This document shows, piece after piece, positions 22,589-31,275 of a stretch of DNA of 64,000 bases (the first letter of the stretch is position 1; each line of letters starts with the position of its first letter). Source of the DNA: Streptomyces gossypii (GTDB taxonomy: Bacteria; Actinomycetota; Actinomycetes; Streptomycetales; Streptomycetaceae); assembly GCF_025165795.1 (NCBI RefSeq), contig NZ_JAJAGO010000010.1, forward strand, positions 186,001 to 250,000. The letters run 5' to 3'. Under the pieces are notes generated by a model. That model was not told the DNA's origin and searched no databases. It worked only from the letters and a program-made list of their open reading frames with translations. Made by a program: the position numbers and the translations under genes.

Positions 22589-23914
22589 ATGACCGAGGTC
22601 AGCACATCCCGGCGCACCCTGCTCACCGCCTCGGCCGCGACCGCCGCCGGGCTCACGCTCGGCGCCTGCGGCTCCGAAGACAAGAGCGATACCGCGACCG
22701 AGCGCAAGCCCGGCGAGAAGATCACCCTGATGTTCTGGACGTGGGTCCCCGGCATCGAGAAGGCCGTCGCCCTGTGGAACAAGAAGAACCCCGACGTCCA
22801 GGTGAAGGTGGAGAAGGTGTCCCCCACCAACAGCGCCCAGTACGCGAAGATGCACGCCGCGCTCAAGGCGGGCAACCCGCCGGACCTGGCACAGGTCGAA
22901 TACCAGAACATCGCCGAATTCCTGCTGGACAAGGGTCTGTTGAACCTCGCAGACCATGGCGCGGCCGAGTACAGGAGCAAGTTCGTCGGCTGGCAGTGGG
23001 AGCAGGTCGTCTATGACGGCGGCGTGTACGCCATCCCGCAGGCATCGGGCCCCATGGGCATGTTCTACCGCCACGACCTGTTCCGGAAGTGGGACATCGA
23101 ACCGCCCGCCACCTGGGACGACTACGAGACGGCCGCCAAGCAGATCCGCAAGTCGGGCGCCTACATCGGCACCTTCCCGGCCAGCTCGGGCGGCTGGATA
23201 GCCTCCGTCGCCTGGCAGGCCGGTGCCCAGTGGTTCCGCACCGAGGGCGAGAAGTGGATCGTCGGCATCGACGGCGAGGCCACGCGGAAGGTCCTCACCT
23301 TCTGGGAGGGGCTGGTGCGCGGGAAGCTGGTGAAGACCATCCCGGTCACCCAGAGCGCCTGGTACGCCGACATCCAGTCCGGCGACATCGTCAACTGGAT
23401 CGGCGCGCAGTGGGGCGACGCGCTGATCAAGGGCAACGCGCCGGACACCGCAGGGAAGTGGCGGGCAGCGCCGATGCCGCAGTGGGAGCGCGGAGCGGAC
23501 GCGTCCTCCAACTGGGGCGGATCGACGACCGCTGTCTTCACCGGGGCCGAACACCCAAAGGACGCGGTCGACTTCGCGGTCTGGCTCAACACCGATCCGG
23601 AGAGCATCGACCTGTTGATCAAGGGCGGCTACGGCTGGCCCGCGGCGAAGCAGGGCTTCCAGGGGTCCAGCCTGGACGAGGCGAGCGAGTTCTTCGACGG
23701 GCAGCGGTACAACGAGGTCTTCGCCGCCTCCGACAAGGCCGTGGACACCAGTTGGAAGTGGGGGCCGACGACTGTCCCCATGTTCCAGCACCTCACCGAC
23801 GAACTGACCGAGGCCATGAACGGGAACGCCTCGTTCACGGACGCGATCGGCAAGGTCCAGAAGCTGGTGATGGACGATATGAAGGAAAAGGGACTCAAGG
23901 TCGAGGCGGCCTGA
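22589..23914 (+). CDS. ABC transporter sugar-binding lipoprotein
   Basis: A 441-residue extracellular solute-binding protein of the carbohydrate family 1 class. A twin-arginine-like signal (SRRTLLTASAATAAG) ends in a lipobox (LGAC), so it is exported and anchored to the membrane. MFWTWVPGIEKAV and PAASGPMGMFYRHD-like segments match the maltose/oligosaccharide type. ATG 22589 has AGGAGG 7 bases upstream and was preferred to an upstream start. Paired with a sialidase, it probably binds sialylated or related oligosaccharides. The ligand is inferred. Confidence 0.92.
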   Translation: MTEVSTSRRTLLTASAATAAGLTLGACGSEDKSDTATERKPGEKITLMFWTWVPGIEKAVALWNKKNPDVQVKVEKVSPTNSAQYAKMHAALKAGNPPDLAQVEYQNIAEFLLDKGLLNLADHGAAEYRSKFVGWQWEQVVYDGGVYAIPQASGPMGMFYRHDLFRKWDIEPPATWDDYETAAKQIRKSGAYIGTFPASSGGWIASVAWQAGAQWFRTEGEKWIVGIDGEATRKVLTFWEGLVRGKLVKTIPVTQSAWYADIQSGDIVNWIGAQWGDALIKGNAPDTAGKWRAAPMPQWERGADASSNWGGSTTAVFTGAEHPKDAVDFAVWLNTDPESIDLLIKGGYGWPAAKQGFQGSSLDEASEFFDGQRYNEVFAASDKAVDTSWKWGPTTVPMFQHLTDELTEAMNGNASFTDAIGKVQKLVMDDMKEKGLKVEAA

Positions 23915-23916
23915 CC

Positions 23917-24876
23917 GTGGCCCCTGCCCGTACCCCCACCCGCACCCGCACCCGCACCCGGCAGCGCAGTCGGCAGCGGGTGACCGCCCCGCGGAACCGG
24001 GCCGCGGCCGGTTTCCTGCTGCCCTTCTGCCTGCTCTTCCTCGCCTGCTTCATCGCCCCGATCGGCTACGCGCTCTACCAGAGCATGCTGAAGGTGGAAC
24101 GCACCGGCGCGCTCGGCCTGGGCAGCGAGACCCAGGTCTTCGCGGGCCTCTCCAACTACACGCACGCCCTGGAGGACGACCGGTTCGTCGCCGGCTTCGG
24201 CCGGGTGCTGCTCTTCGGCGCCGTGCAGGTGCCGGTGATGATCCTGCTGGCCACCGTGCTCGCCCTGCTGCTGGAATCCGCGTCCGCCCGCGGCGTCGTG
24301 TTCTTCCGTGCCGCGTTCTTCCTGCCGTACGGCGTGCCCGGGGTGATCGCCTCGATCCTGTGGGGCTTCCTCTACGTGCCCGGCATCAGCCCGCTGGTGG
24401 ACGTGCTGCACGGGGCAGGGTGGGAGGTCGACTTCCTCTCCGACGGCACCCTGCTGTGGTCGATCGCCAACATCGTGCTGTGGCAGTTCACCGGCTACAA
24501 CATGCTGGTGCTGATCTCCCAGCTCAAGGCCGTACCGGGCGACCTGTACGAAGCCGCGCGCATCGACGGTGCCAACGCCTGGCAGGTCGCCTGGCGCATC
24601 AAGCTGCCGCTGATGAGACCCGCGTTGGTGCTCACCACGGTCTTCAGCATCATCGGCACGCTGCAACTGTTCTCCGAACCGCTGGTGCTGCGCCCGCTCA
24701 CCGGGAACGTCGACACCGGCTACACGCCCAACCTGCACGCCTATGACGAGGCGTTCAAGAGCAACAACTACCACGGCGCCGCGGCCGAGGCCGTACTGCT
24801 CGCGCTGGTCGCCTGCGTGCTGTCGTTCGGCTTCCTGCGCCTCGTCGGCCGGAGCGGAAAGGGCGACGACCGATGA
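23917..24876 (+). CDS. ABC sugar transporter permease 1
   Basis: A 319-residue MalF/UgpA-type permease starting with GTG three bases after the binding-protein stop. The cytoplasmic N-terminus has a TRTRTRTR repeat. Six hydrophobic segments follow (GFLLPFCLLFLACFIAPIGY first). The EAA loop that docks the ATPase is seen as YEAARIDGANAWQVAWRIKL. No ATPase gene is in this operon; a shared MsiK-like ATPase elsewhere is usual in Streptomyces. Its stop overlaps the next permease start by four bases. Confidence 0.92.
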   Translation: MAPARTPTRTRTRTRQRSRQRVTAPRNRAAAGFLLPFCLLFLACFIAPIGYALYQSMLKVERTGALGLGSETQVFAGLSNYTHALEDDRFVAGFGRVLLFGAVQVPVMILLATVLALLLESASARGVVFFRAAFFLPYGVPGVIASILWGFLYVPGISPLVDVLHGAGWEVDFLSDGTLLWSIANIVLWQFTGYNMLVLISQLKAVPGDLYEAARIDGANAWQVAWRIKLPLMRPALVLTTVFSIIGTLQLFSEPLVLRPLTGNVDTGYTPNLHAYDEAFKSNNYHGAAAEAVLLALVACVLSFGFLRLVGRSGKGDDR

Positions 24877-25808
24877 CGGCGACAGAGCAGACCGAACCGG
24901 CCGGGACCGATCCGGTCAAGCGCCGCAGGGAGGCCAGGCGCGCCGCGGCCGCCCGGGCCCGCAGGACCGGCGCGCCGCTGCGCCACCGCATCATCACCCT
25001 CTCCCTGCTCTGCGTCGCCGCGCTCTACTTCCTGGTGCCCGTCTACTGGCTGGGCGTCTCCTCGACGAAGAGCAGCGCCGACCTGTTCGGCACCTTCGGC
25101 CTCTGGTTCTCCGACCCGCAGCCGCTGGACCACCTGCGTGACCTGGTGACCTACGACGACGGCATCTACCTGCGCTGGTTCGCCAACAGCCTGCTGTACG
25201 CGGGTGTGGGCGCGGCCGTGGCCACTGTGCTCTCTGCCGCCGCCGGATACGCGCTTGCCAAGTACCAGTTCCGTGGCCGCGAAGCCGTCTTCAACATCGT
25301 GCTCGCCGGGGTCCTGATCCCCGGTACGGCGCTGGCGCTGCCGCTCTATCTGCTCTTCAGCGAGGTCGGGATGGCCAACACCTACTGGGCAGTGCTGGTG
25401 CCCAGTGTGGTCAGCCCGTTCGGCGTCTATCTGTGCCGGATCTACGCCGCCGCGTCGGTGCCCGACAGCCTGCTGGAGGCGGCCCGCATCGACGGAGCGG
25501 GGGAGGGGAAGATCTTCCGCGTGCTGGCGCTGCGGCTGATGTCGCCCGCGCTGGTCACCGTGTTCCTCTTCCAGTTCGTGCACATCTGGAATAATTTCTT
25601 CCTTCCGCTGGTCATGCTCTCCGACTCCAAGCTGTATCCGATCACTCTCGGCCTGTCCTCCTGGCAGGGCTACGCCGACCGTCAGCCGGTGCTGTACCAG
25701 CTGACCGTGGGCGGCGCGTTCGTGTCCGTACTTCCGCTGATGGTTCTGATGGTCGTGCTCCAGCGCTACTGGCGCACCGGCCTCACCGAGGGAAGCCTCA
25801 AGTCCTGA
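24873..25808 (+). CDS. ABC sugar transporter permease 2
   Basis: A 311-residue MalG-type permease. A basic N-terminus (KRRREARRAAAARARR) is followed by six hydrophobic segments beginning IITLSLLCVAALYFLVPVYW. The EAA loop is LEAARIDGAGEGKIFRVLAL. Its start overlaps permease 1 by ATGA, so the two are made together and should form a heterodimer. Confidence 0.92.
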   Translation: MTATEQTEPAGTDPVKRRREARRAAAARARRTGAPLRHRIITLSLLCVAALYFLVPVYWLGVSSTKSSADLFGTFGLWFSDPQPLDHLRDLVTYDDGIYLRWFANSLLYAGVGAAVATVLSAAAGYALAKYQFRGREAVFNIVLAGVLIPGTALALPLYLLFSEVGMANTYWAVLVPSVVSPFGVYLCRIYAAASVPDSLLEAARIDGAGEGKIFRVLALRLMSPALVTVFLFQFVHIWNNFFLPLVMLSDSKLYPITLGLSSWQGYADRQPVLYQLTVGGAFVSVLPLMVLMVVLQRYWRTGLTEGSLKS

Positions 25809-25855
25809 GAGCGGCGCACCAGCCCAGTACCTCCCCCCGTACAAGAGGAGTGGCG

Positions 25856-26659
25856 ATGCCCACCGTCCACGGGAGCCTCGCTCCCGAGTTCACCGAGCAG
25901 GGTTTCACCGTGGTGCGCGGCCTGTTCGCGCCCCGTGAGATCGAGAAGCTGCGCGCGGAGTTCACCGCCCTGCACGCCGCCGGGCCGGTGCCCGGGCACT
26001 TCGAGCCGAAGCCGCAGCTTCCCGAGGGTCCGTACGATCCGCTGCGCGACCACCCGCGGGTCATGCACCCGCACCGCATCAACGCGCCGGCCCGCGAGGT
26101 GCTGCTCGACCCGAGGCTGAGCGAGATCCTGGAGGAACTGCTCGGCGAGCCGGTGCTGGCAGCGCAGAGCATGTTCTACTTCAAGCCGCCCGGCGCCCGT
26201 GGCCAGGCCCTGCACCAGGACAACTTCTATCTGCGGGTCGAGCCGGGCACCTGTGTCGCGGCGTGGATCGCCTGCGACCGGATCGACCGGGAGAACGGCG
26301 GCCTCGAGGTCGTCCCCGGCACCCACCGGCTGGACTTGTTCTGCCCCGAGCAGGCCGACCCGGACGTCTCCTTCTCCCGTGAGTACGTGCCGCCGCCGCC
26401 GGGCCTGGAGCCGGTGCCCGTCGACATGGACCCGGGGGACGTGCTGTTCTTCAACGGCAGCCTGGTGCACGGCTCCGGCCCCAACCGGACGGAGGACCGC
26501 TTCCGGCGCTCCTTCATCTGCCACTACACGGGCGTCTCGACGGAGCGGATCGGCGACTGGTACCAGACGCTGACGATGTCCGGTGAGCGTGTCGCGCTGG
26601 AGGAGAGCACCGGGGCGGGGCCGTGCGGCACGGAGTTCGGGCCGCCGGGGCCGCACTGA
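25856..26659 (+). CDS. Phytanoyl-CoA dioxygenase (PhyH) family protein
   Basis: A 267-residue non-heme Fe(II)/2-oxoglutarate dioxygenase. The metal-binding HxD is in ALHQDNFYLR and the distal histidine in GSLVHGSGPNRTEDRFRRSF, where the arginine should bind 2-oxoglutarate. The region between (NGGLEVVPGTHRLD) is typical. ATG 25856 has GAGGAG 5 bases upstream. It closes the sialidase/ABC operon, so it may hydroxylate a sugar-derived or aglycone product. That role is inference. Confidence 0.88.
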   Translation: MPTVHGSLAPEFTEQGFTVVRGLFAPREIEKLRAEFTALHAAGPVPGHFEPKPQLPEGPYDPLRDHPRVMHPHRINAPAREVLLDPRLSEILEELLGEPVLAAQSMFYFKPPGARGQALHQDNFYLRVEPGTCVAAWIACDRIDRENGGLEVVPGTHRLDLFCPEQADPDVSFSREYVPPPPGLEPVPVDMDPGDVLFFNGSLVHGSGPNRTEDRFRRSFICHYTGVSTERIGDWYQTLTMSGERVALEESTGAGPCGTEFGPPGPH

Positions 26660-26714
26660 TCCGGCTGGTCCCGGGCCCCCTTGCGCGGTCACCCGGGTGG
26701 TCTACCGTGACGGG

Positions 26715-27533
26715 ATGACACCTCTGAGCCACGACCGCTGTTGCGACGAACTCGTCACACAGGCCGGGCAGTTGACGTCCAGCGTCGCCGGGGTGGACCT
26801 GTCCGCGCCGGTGCCCTCCTGTCCCGGCTGGGACTTCGACCGGCTGCTGAGGCACGTCGGCGGCGCGTACCGCTGGATCGAGACGATGGTGCGGACCCGT
26901 TCGCCACGGCCCCTCACCGAGGGCGACGTGGACAGCGGATCCGAGCCCTCGGGCGGGGACGCCGCCGTACTCGGTGCCTGGCTCATGGAGAACGCCGGGC
27001 AACTGGCGGACACGCTGCGCTCGGCAGGGCCCGACGCCGAGGTGTGGACGGTGATCCCCGGCCGGACGGCGGTGTTCTGGGCGCGCCGCATGCTGCACGA
27101 GACCGTGTTGCACCGGGCCGACGCGTCCCTTGCGCTCGGCACCGGATTCGTCCTGAGTCAGGAAATCGCCCAGGACGGGTTCGAGGAGTGGCTGGAGTTC
27201 GGTTCGCTTCCCGGACTCCTGGAGTCCGAGTCGGTACTTCCCGAGCTGCTCGGCCCCGGCCGCACCCTGCACTTCCACGCGACCGACGCCGCGTCCGGCC
27301 AGGCGGCGGACTGGCTTGTCGACCTCACCGGTGACACACCCGGCTGGCGCCACGCACGGGAGGACGCCGCAGTCACGGTGCGCGGTCCGCTCTCCGGCCT
27401 GCTGCTCCTCGTCTACGGGCGGCAGGGCGCGGGTGACGTCGGGCCCGCAGGGGCCGACCGCGTCGAACTGAGCGGCGACACCAAGCTGTTCGCCACATGG
27501 TCGGAGCGGGTCGGCCACTGGCAGCGCCGCTGA
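26715..27533 (+). CDS. Maleylpyruvate isomerase family (mycothiol-dependent-like) protein
   Basis: A 272-residue protein with a DinB-like N-terminal domain. PVPSCPGWDFDRLLRHVGGAY supplies the conserved Trp and metal histidine, and FWARRMLHETVLHRADAS supplies the later HxxxH. A C-terminal domain (TLHFHATDA, VRGPLSGLLLLVYGR) completes the TIGR03083-type layout. It likely binds mycothiol and a metal. It has little upstream untranslated sequence and is probably a single-gene unit. Confidence 0.85.
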   Translation: MTPLSHDRCCDELVTQAGQLTSSVAGVDLSAPVPSCPGWDFDRLLRHVGGAYRWIETMVRTRSPRPLTEGDVDSGSEPSGGDAAVLGAWLMENAGQLADTLRSAGPDAEVWTVIPGRTAVFWARRMLHETVLHRADASLALGTGFVLSQEIAQDGFEEWLEFGSLPGLLESESVLPELLGPGRTLHFHATDAASGQAADWLVDLTGDTPGWRHAREDAAVTVRGPLSGLLLLVYGRQGAGDVGPAGADRVELSGDTKLFATWSERVGHWQRR

Positions 27534-27810
27534 CGCGGGGCCGCCGCGCCTGGGGCCGTCCTCGGCCGAGGAGCCATGCCGCCGCCCCGTGCCGGCCGGC
27601 GTGTGCGAGCGGCGCGCCACGCTGGTGCCAAACAGGCGCCAAGTGGACGTCACGGATGCCAGTGCGGCTTGCCTGCCTCGCCTCGCCCCGCCCCGCCTCG
27701 CGCTGCGCCGCACCGCCGTGGCGCACCGTGGCGTGCAGTGATGCAAGCGTGGCACACGGATGGTGCCATTTCACTTGTTGATGGCGCCATCCATGTGCCA
27801 TAGTGGCGTT
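27534..27810. promoter_or_regulatory. Regulatory region upstream of the RHH gene
   Basis: A 277-base gap with repeated TGG(T/C)GCCA motifs: near 27622, near 27762, and the perfect palindrome GATGGCGCCATC at 27780-27791, followed by ATGTGCCATAGTGGCG. These multiple sites are probably bound by the ribbon-helix-helix protein encoded just downstream. No other gene is seen here. Confidence 0.6.
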
Positions 27811-28350
27811 ATGGACCTCACGCCGTACGTGGACAACCTCCGACAAGAGCTCGCGGTCGCCGCCGAGGCGGGCGGAGACGAAGCCCGTGCCCTGGCCGAG
27901 CGGCTCACCGCGCCCCTGGAGTCGGCCGCCCGTCTCACCCTGCTCAACGCGCTGTCCGCCGCCATGGCTGAAGTCACCAGTGATCTCGCACCGGGTTCGG
28001 TCGATGTGCGGCTGCGCGGGCTCGACCCCGAGTTCGTGGTGACGCCACCGCCGTCCCTCGGGCGGTACGAGGAGTCGGAGGCAGGGGAGAGCGGGCCCGC
28101 CGGTGTGCGGGCGGCGCCTGTGCCGCCCGCACCTGCCGAGGGTGACGAGGGCGGTATGGCGCGTATCAACTTCCGCCTTCCCGCCCACCTCAAGACGCGG
28201 GTCGAGGACGCGGCGGGGCAGGAGGGCCTCTCGGTCAACGCCTGGCTCGTGCGGGCAGTCGCCACCGCGCTGGAGCCGGGGGAGGTCAGCCGTCCGCCGG
28301 GGCGGGCCGGCCATGCCGGGTCCCAGGGCTATACGGGCTGGGTCCGCTAG
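27811..28350 (+). CDS. Ribbon-helix-helix (HicB/Arc-like) regulator
   Basis: A 179-residue protein. The last third contains a HicB/Arc-type ribbon-helix-helix (ARINFRLPAHLKTRVEDAAG, then LSVNAWLVRAVATAL). The first two thirds are helical and acidic (VDNLRQELAVAAEAG), with a proline-rich hinge at about residue 95. It heads an operon with a DUF4097 protein and a DrrAB-like ABC transporter. Despite HicB-type naming, no HicA toxin is nearby, so it is better read as a repressor of its own operon. Confidence 0.82.
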   Translation: MDLTPYVDNLRQELAVAAEAGGDEARALAERLTAPLESAARLTLLNALSAAMAEVTSDLAPGSVDVRLRGLDPEFVVTPPPSLGRYEESEAGESGPAGVRAAPVPPAPAEGDEGGMARINFRLPAHLKTRVEDAAGQEGLSVNAWLVRAVATALEPGEVSRPPGRAGHAGSQGYTGWVR

Positions 28351-28453
28351 GCAGAGCCCCCGGCAGGACCAGCCCGAGCCCCCACCGCCACACTCGCCCA
28401 CCGAGCGCCCCACCAGGGCAAACACTCACCACAGCCATCAGGACGGGACAGCC

Positions 28454-29290
28454 ATGCCTACTTTCGACACACCTGAACCGATCTCCGCCACCCTCGAATT
28501 CGACGTCGGGACCGTCCGGGTCACCGCGGGCAAGCGCACGGACACCGTCGTCGAGGTGCTGCCGAACGACGGTGCCGAGGAAGCCGACGTGCGGGCCGCC
28601 CAGCAGACGAAGGTCAGCTACTCGGGCGGCAGGCTGCTGGTCAAGGGGCCGAAGAAGCACTCGCTGTTCGGCCGCAGCGGGGCGCTGGACGTGACCGTCG
28701 AACTGCCCGCCGGATCGGATGTGCAGGGCGCCTCACCTCTGGCGGACTTCACCTGCGAGGGCCCCCTCGGCGAGTGCAGGATCAAGACCTCGGCCGGTGA
28801 CATCCAGGTCGACGAGGCAGCCGGCGTCCATCTGAAGACCTCCTACGGCGACATCCGGGTGGACCGTACGACGGGCGACGCCGAGATCACCGGATCGGGC
28901 CGGATCGACATCGGCACGCTCGCCGGCGCGGCGGCCGTCAAGAACGCCAACGGCGAGACCGTGATCGGCGAGGTCACCGGCGACCTGCGGGTGAACGCCT
29001 CCAACGGCCGTATCTCCGTCGGTGTCGCACACGCCGGAGTCGACGCCAAGGCCGCCAACGGCAGCATCCGGATCGGCGAAGTGGCACGCGGCAGGATCGC
29101 GCTCCACACGGCCGCCGGTGATCTCGAGGTCGGCATCCGTGACTCCACAGCCGCCTGGCTCGACGTGAACACCCGGCTCGGCAGCGTGCGCAACACCCTC
29201 GGTGCGGCGGAGGGCCCCGGAGCCTCCGACGCGACGGTCGAGGTCCATGCCCGCACCAGCCTCGGCGACATCCTGATCCGCCGCGCCTGA
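28454..29290 (+). CDS. DUF4097 beta-strand repeat protein
   Basis: A 278-residue protein made of regular short beta-strand repeats of the DUF4097 type: IKTSAGDIQVDEA, LKTSYGDIRVDRT, VKNANGETVIGEV, VNASNGRISVGVA and AKAANGSIRIGEV. These should form a right-handed beta-helix-like stack. No signal peptide is seen. It sits between the RHH regulator and the ABC exporter. Its role in the system is unknown. Confidence 0.9.
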   Translation: MPTFDTPEPISATLEFDVGTVRVTAGKRTDTVVEVLPNDGAEEADVRAAQQTKVSYSGGRLLVKGPKKHSLFGRSGALDVTVELPAGSDVQGASPLADFTCEGPLGECRIKTSAGDIQVDEAAGVHLKTSYGDIRVDRTTGDAEITGSGRIDIGTLAGAAAVKNANGETVIGEVTGDLRVNASNGRISVGVAHAGVDAKAANGSIRIGEVARGRIALHTAAGDLEVGIRDSTAAWLDVNTRLGSVRNTLGAAEGPGASDATVEVHARTSLGDILIRRA

Positions 29291-29330
29291 CCCTCCAGCC
29301 ACAGCCCCACCACAGAAGGGACTGACCGCC

Positions 29331-30371
29331 ATGCCCTCGACAGGCCCCCACATCCCCGCCCCTGGTATCACCGCCGCCAGCGCGACCGCGTCCTCCTCGA
29401 CCGCGCCCCCACCGGCGATCACCGCCACCGGCCTGGCCAAGTCCTACGGCGACAAACAGGTGCTCGACGGCATCGACCTGCACATCGCCGAGGGCAGCGT
29501 CTTCGCGCTGCTCGGACCCAACGGCGCGGGCAAGACCACCACCGTCCAGATCCTCTCCACACTCATCCCCGCAGACTCGGGCGAGGCGCGGGTCGCGGGT
29601 CACGATCTGACCCGCGAAGCCGACGCCGTACGTGCCGCGATCGGCGTCACGGGGCAGTTCTCGGCGGTCGACAACCTGCTCACCGCCGAGGAGAACCTGA
29701 TCCTCATGGCGGACCTGCACCATCTCGAACGGCGCGAAGGCCGACGCCGTGCCGCCGGACTGCTCGGCCGCTTCGACCTCACCGAGGCGGCCACCAAGTC
29801 CGTCGCCACCTTCTCGGGCGGCATGCGGCGCAAGCTCGATCTCGCGATGACGCTGGTCGGCGATCCGCGTGTCATCTTCCTGGACGAGCCCACCACCGGG
29901 CTCGACCCGCGCAGCCGCCGCACCATGTGGGAGATCATCCGCGGCCTGGTCGCCGACGACGGCGTCACCATCTTCCTGACCACGCAGTATCTGGAGGAGG
30001 CGGACCAACTCGCCGACCGTATCGCAGTCCTGGACCACGGCAAGCTGGTCGCCGAAGGCACCGCCGAGGAGCTGAAGCGCCGCATCCCCGGCGGCCATAT
30101 CCGCCTCCACTTCACCGAGGACAGTGGTCTCGAAGCCGCTGCCGCCCTCTTCGGTGCCGGGACCCGCGACGGCGAGGCGCTCACCCTGGACATCCCCAGC
30201 GACGGGAGCCTCTCCACCCTGCGGGCCGTCCTCGACATCCTGGAGCACGGGGGCGTACAGGCCGAGGCCCTCACGGTGCACACCCCGGATCTCGACGACG
30301 TCTTCCTCACCCTCACCGGTCGGCCGCAATCCGGCCACGGAGCCGGCTCCCAGAAGGAGTACGCACGATGA
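29331..30371 (+). CDS. ABC transporter ATPase (DrrA-like)
   Basis: A 346-residue ATPase. Walker A is GPNGAGKTTT, the Q-loop region is ITGQFS-like, the signature is FSGGMRRKLDLAMTL, Walker B is VIFLDEPTTGLDPRSRRTMW, and the H-loop is FLTTQYLEEAD. A C-terminal regulatory segment (about 250-340) is typical of drug exporters such as DrrA. The stop overlaps the permease start by four bases. The pair probably exports a lipophilic compound; the substrate is unknown. Confidence 0.93.
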   Translation: MPSTGPHIPAPGITAASATASSSTAPPPAITATGLAKSYGDKQVLDGIDLHIAEGSVFALLGPNGAGKTTTVQILSTLIPADSGEARVAGHDLTREADAVRAAIGVTGQFSAVDNLLTAEENLILMADLHHLERREGRRRAAGLLGRFDLTEAATKSVATFSGGMRRKLDLAMTLVGDPRVIFLDEPTTGLDPRSRRTMWEIIRGLVADDGVTIFLTTQYLEEADQLADRIAVLDHGKLVAEGTAEELKRRIPGGHIRLHFTEDSGLEAAAALFGAGTRDGEALTLDIPSDGSLSTLRAVLDILEHGGVQAEALTVHTPDLDDVFLTLTGRPQSGHGAGSQKEYAR

Positions 30372-31159
30372 CCACGCTGTCCTACGCCGTCAGCGACTCG
30401 GCGACGATGCTGCGGCGCAATCTGAGGCACGCGCTGCGCTACCCCTCGATGACGGTCTCGATCGTCGCGATGCCCGTCATGATCCTGCTGCTGTTCAACT
30501 ACGTCTTCGGCAGCGCGCTGGGCACCGGCATCGACGGCACGGCCACCGGCAGCACCGAGTACATCGACTACATCGCTCCCGGCATCATCCTGATGGCCGC
30601 GACCTCGGGAGCCCTGTCCACCGCGGTCGGCGTCTCCGTCGACATGACGGAGGGCATCGTCAACCGGTTCCGCACGATGGCGATCTCCCGCGCCTCGTTC
30701 CTCACCGGCCATGTCATCGGCGGCGTGCTGCAGACGCTGGCCAGCATCACGCTCGTCATCGGCGTCGCGCTGGCCATGGGCTTCCGGCCCGACGCCACGC
30801 CGGTCGAGTGGATCGCGGCGGGCGGCGTCCTGGCCCTGCTCACCCTGGCGCTCACCTGGCTGGCAGCAGGGATCGGTCTGGTGGCCAAAAACCCGGAGAC
30901 CGCCAGCAACCTCCCCATGCCGCTGCAGTTCCTCCCCTTCATCGGCAGCGCCATCGTCCCGCCGGAGTCGATGCCCGCCGGGGTGCGCTGGTTCGCCGAG
31001 TACCAGCCCTTCACACCGATCATCGAGACGCTGCGGGGCCTGCTGATGGGCACACCGATCGGCGACAGCGGGATCACCGCGCTGGCCTGGTGCGCCGGGC
31101 TCACCCTGGTCGGCTACCTGTGGGCGCGGTCGGTCTTCAACCGCGGCGCCACCCGCTGA
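30368..31159 (+). CDS. ABC-2 type transporter permease (DrrB-like)
   Basis: A 263-residue ABC-2 permease with six hydrophobic helices, beginning MTVSIVAMPVMILLLFNYVFG. The central motif GIVNRFRTMAISRASFLTGHV and the PLQFLPFIGSAIVPPESMP segment are typical of DrrB-type drug exporters. Translation is coupled to the ATPase by an ATGA overlap. A strong bidirectional terminator follows. Confidence 0.92.
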   Translation: MTTLSYAVSDSATMLRRNLRHALRYPSMTVSIVAMPVMILLLFNYVFGSALGTGIDGTATGSTEYIDYIAPGIILMAATSGALSTAVGVSVDMTEGIVNRFRTMAISRASFLTGHVIGGVLQTLASITLVIGVALAMGFRPDATPVEWIAAGGVLALLTLALTWLAAGIGLVAKNPETASNLPMPLQFLPFIGSAIVPPESMPAGVRWFAEYQPFTPIIETLRGLLMGTPIGDSGITALAWCAGLTLVGYLWARSVFNRGATR

Positions 31160-31208
31160 GAGGCTGCCTGGCGGCCTCAGACCGGACGGCCGCCTCGGGA
31201 AGCGTATG

Positions 31209-31249
31209 AGGGGCGGCCGAAGCCAACGCAACTGGCTTCGGCCGCCCCT
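31209..31249. terminator. Bidirectional terminator
   Basis: AGGGGCGGCCGAAGCCA and its exact complement form 17-base arms around a seven-base loop, between the convergent permease and protease genes. Confidence 0.85.
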
Positions 31250-31275
31250 TGGACTCTACGGGGGTCCGGTCCGGA

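Noticed and set aside
27811..28350. Toxin-antitoxin locus
   Set aside because: Only the HicB-like RHH part exists; no HicA-like small toxin lies on either side.
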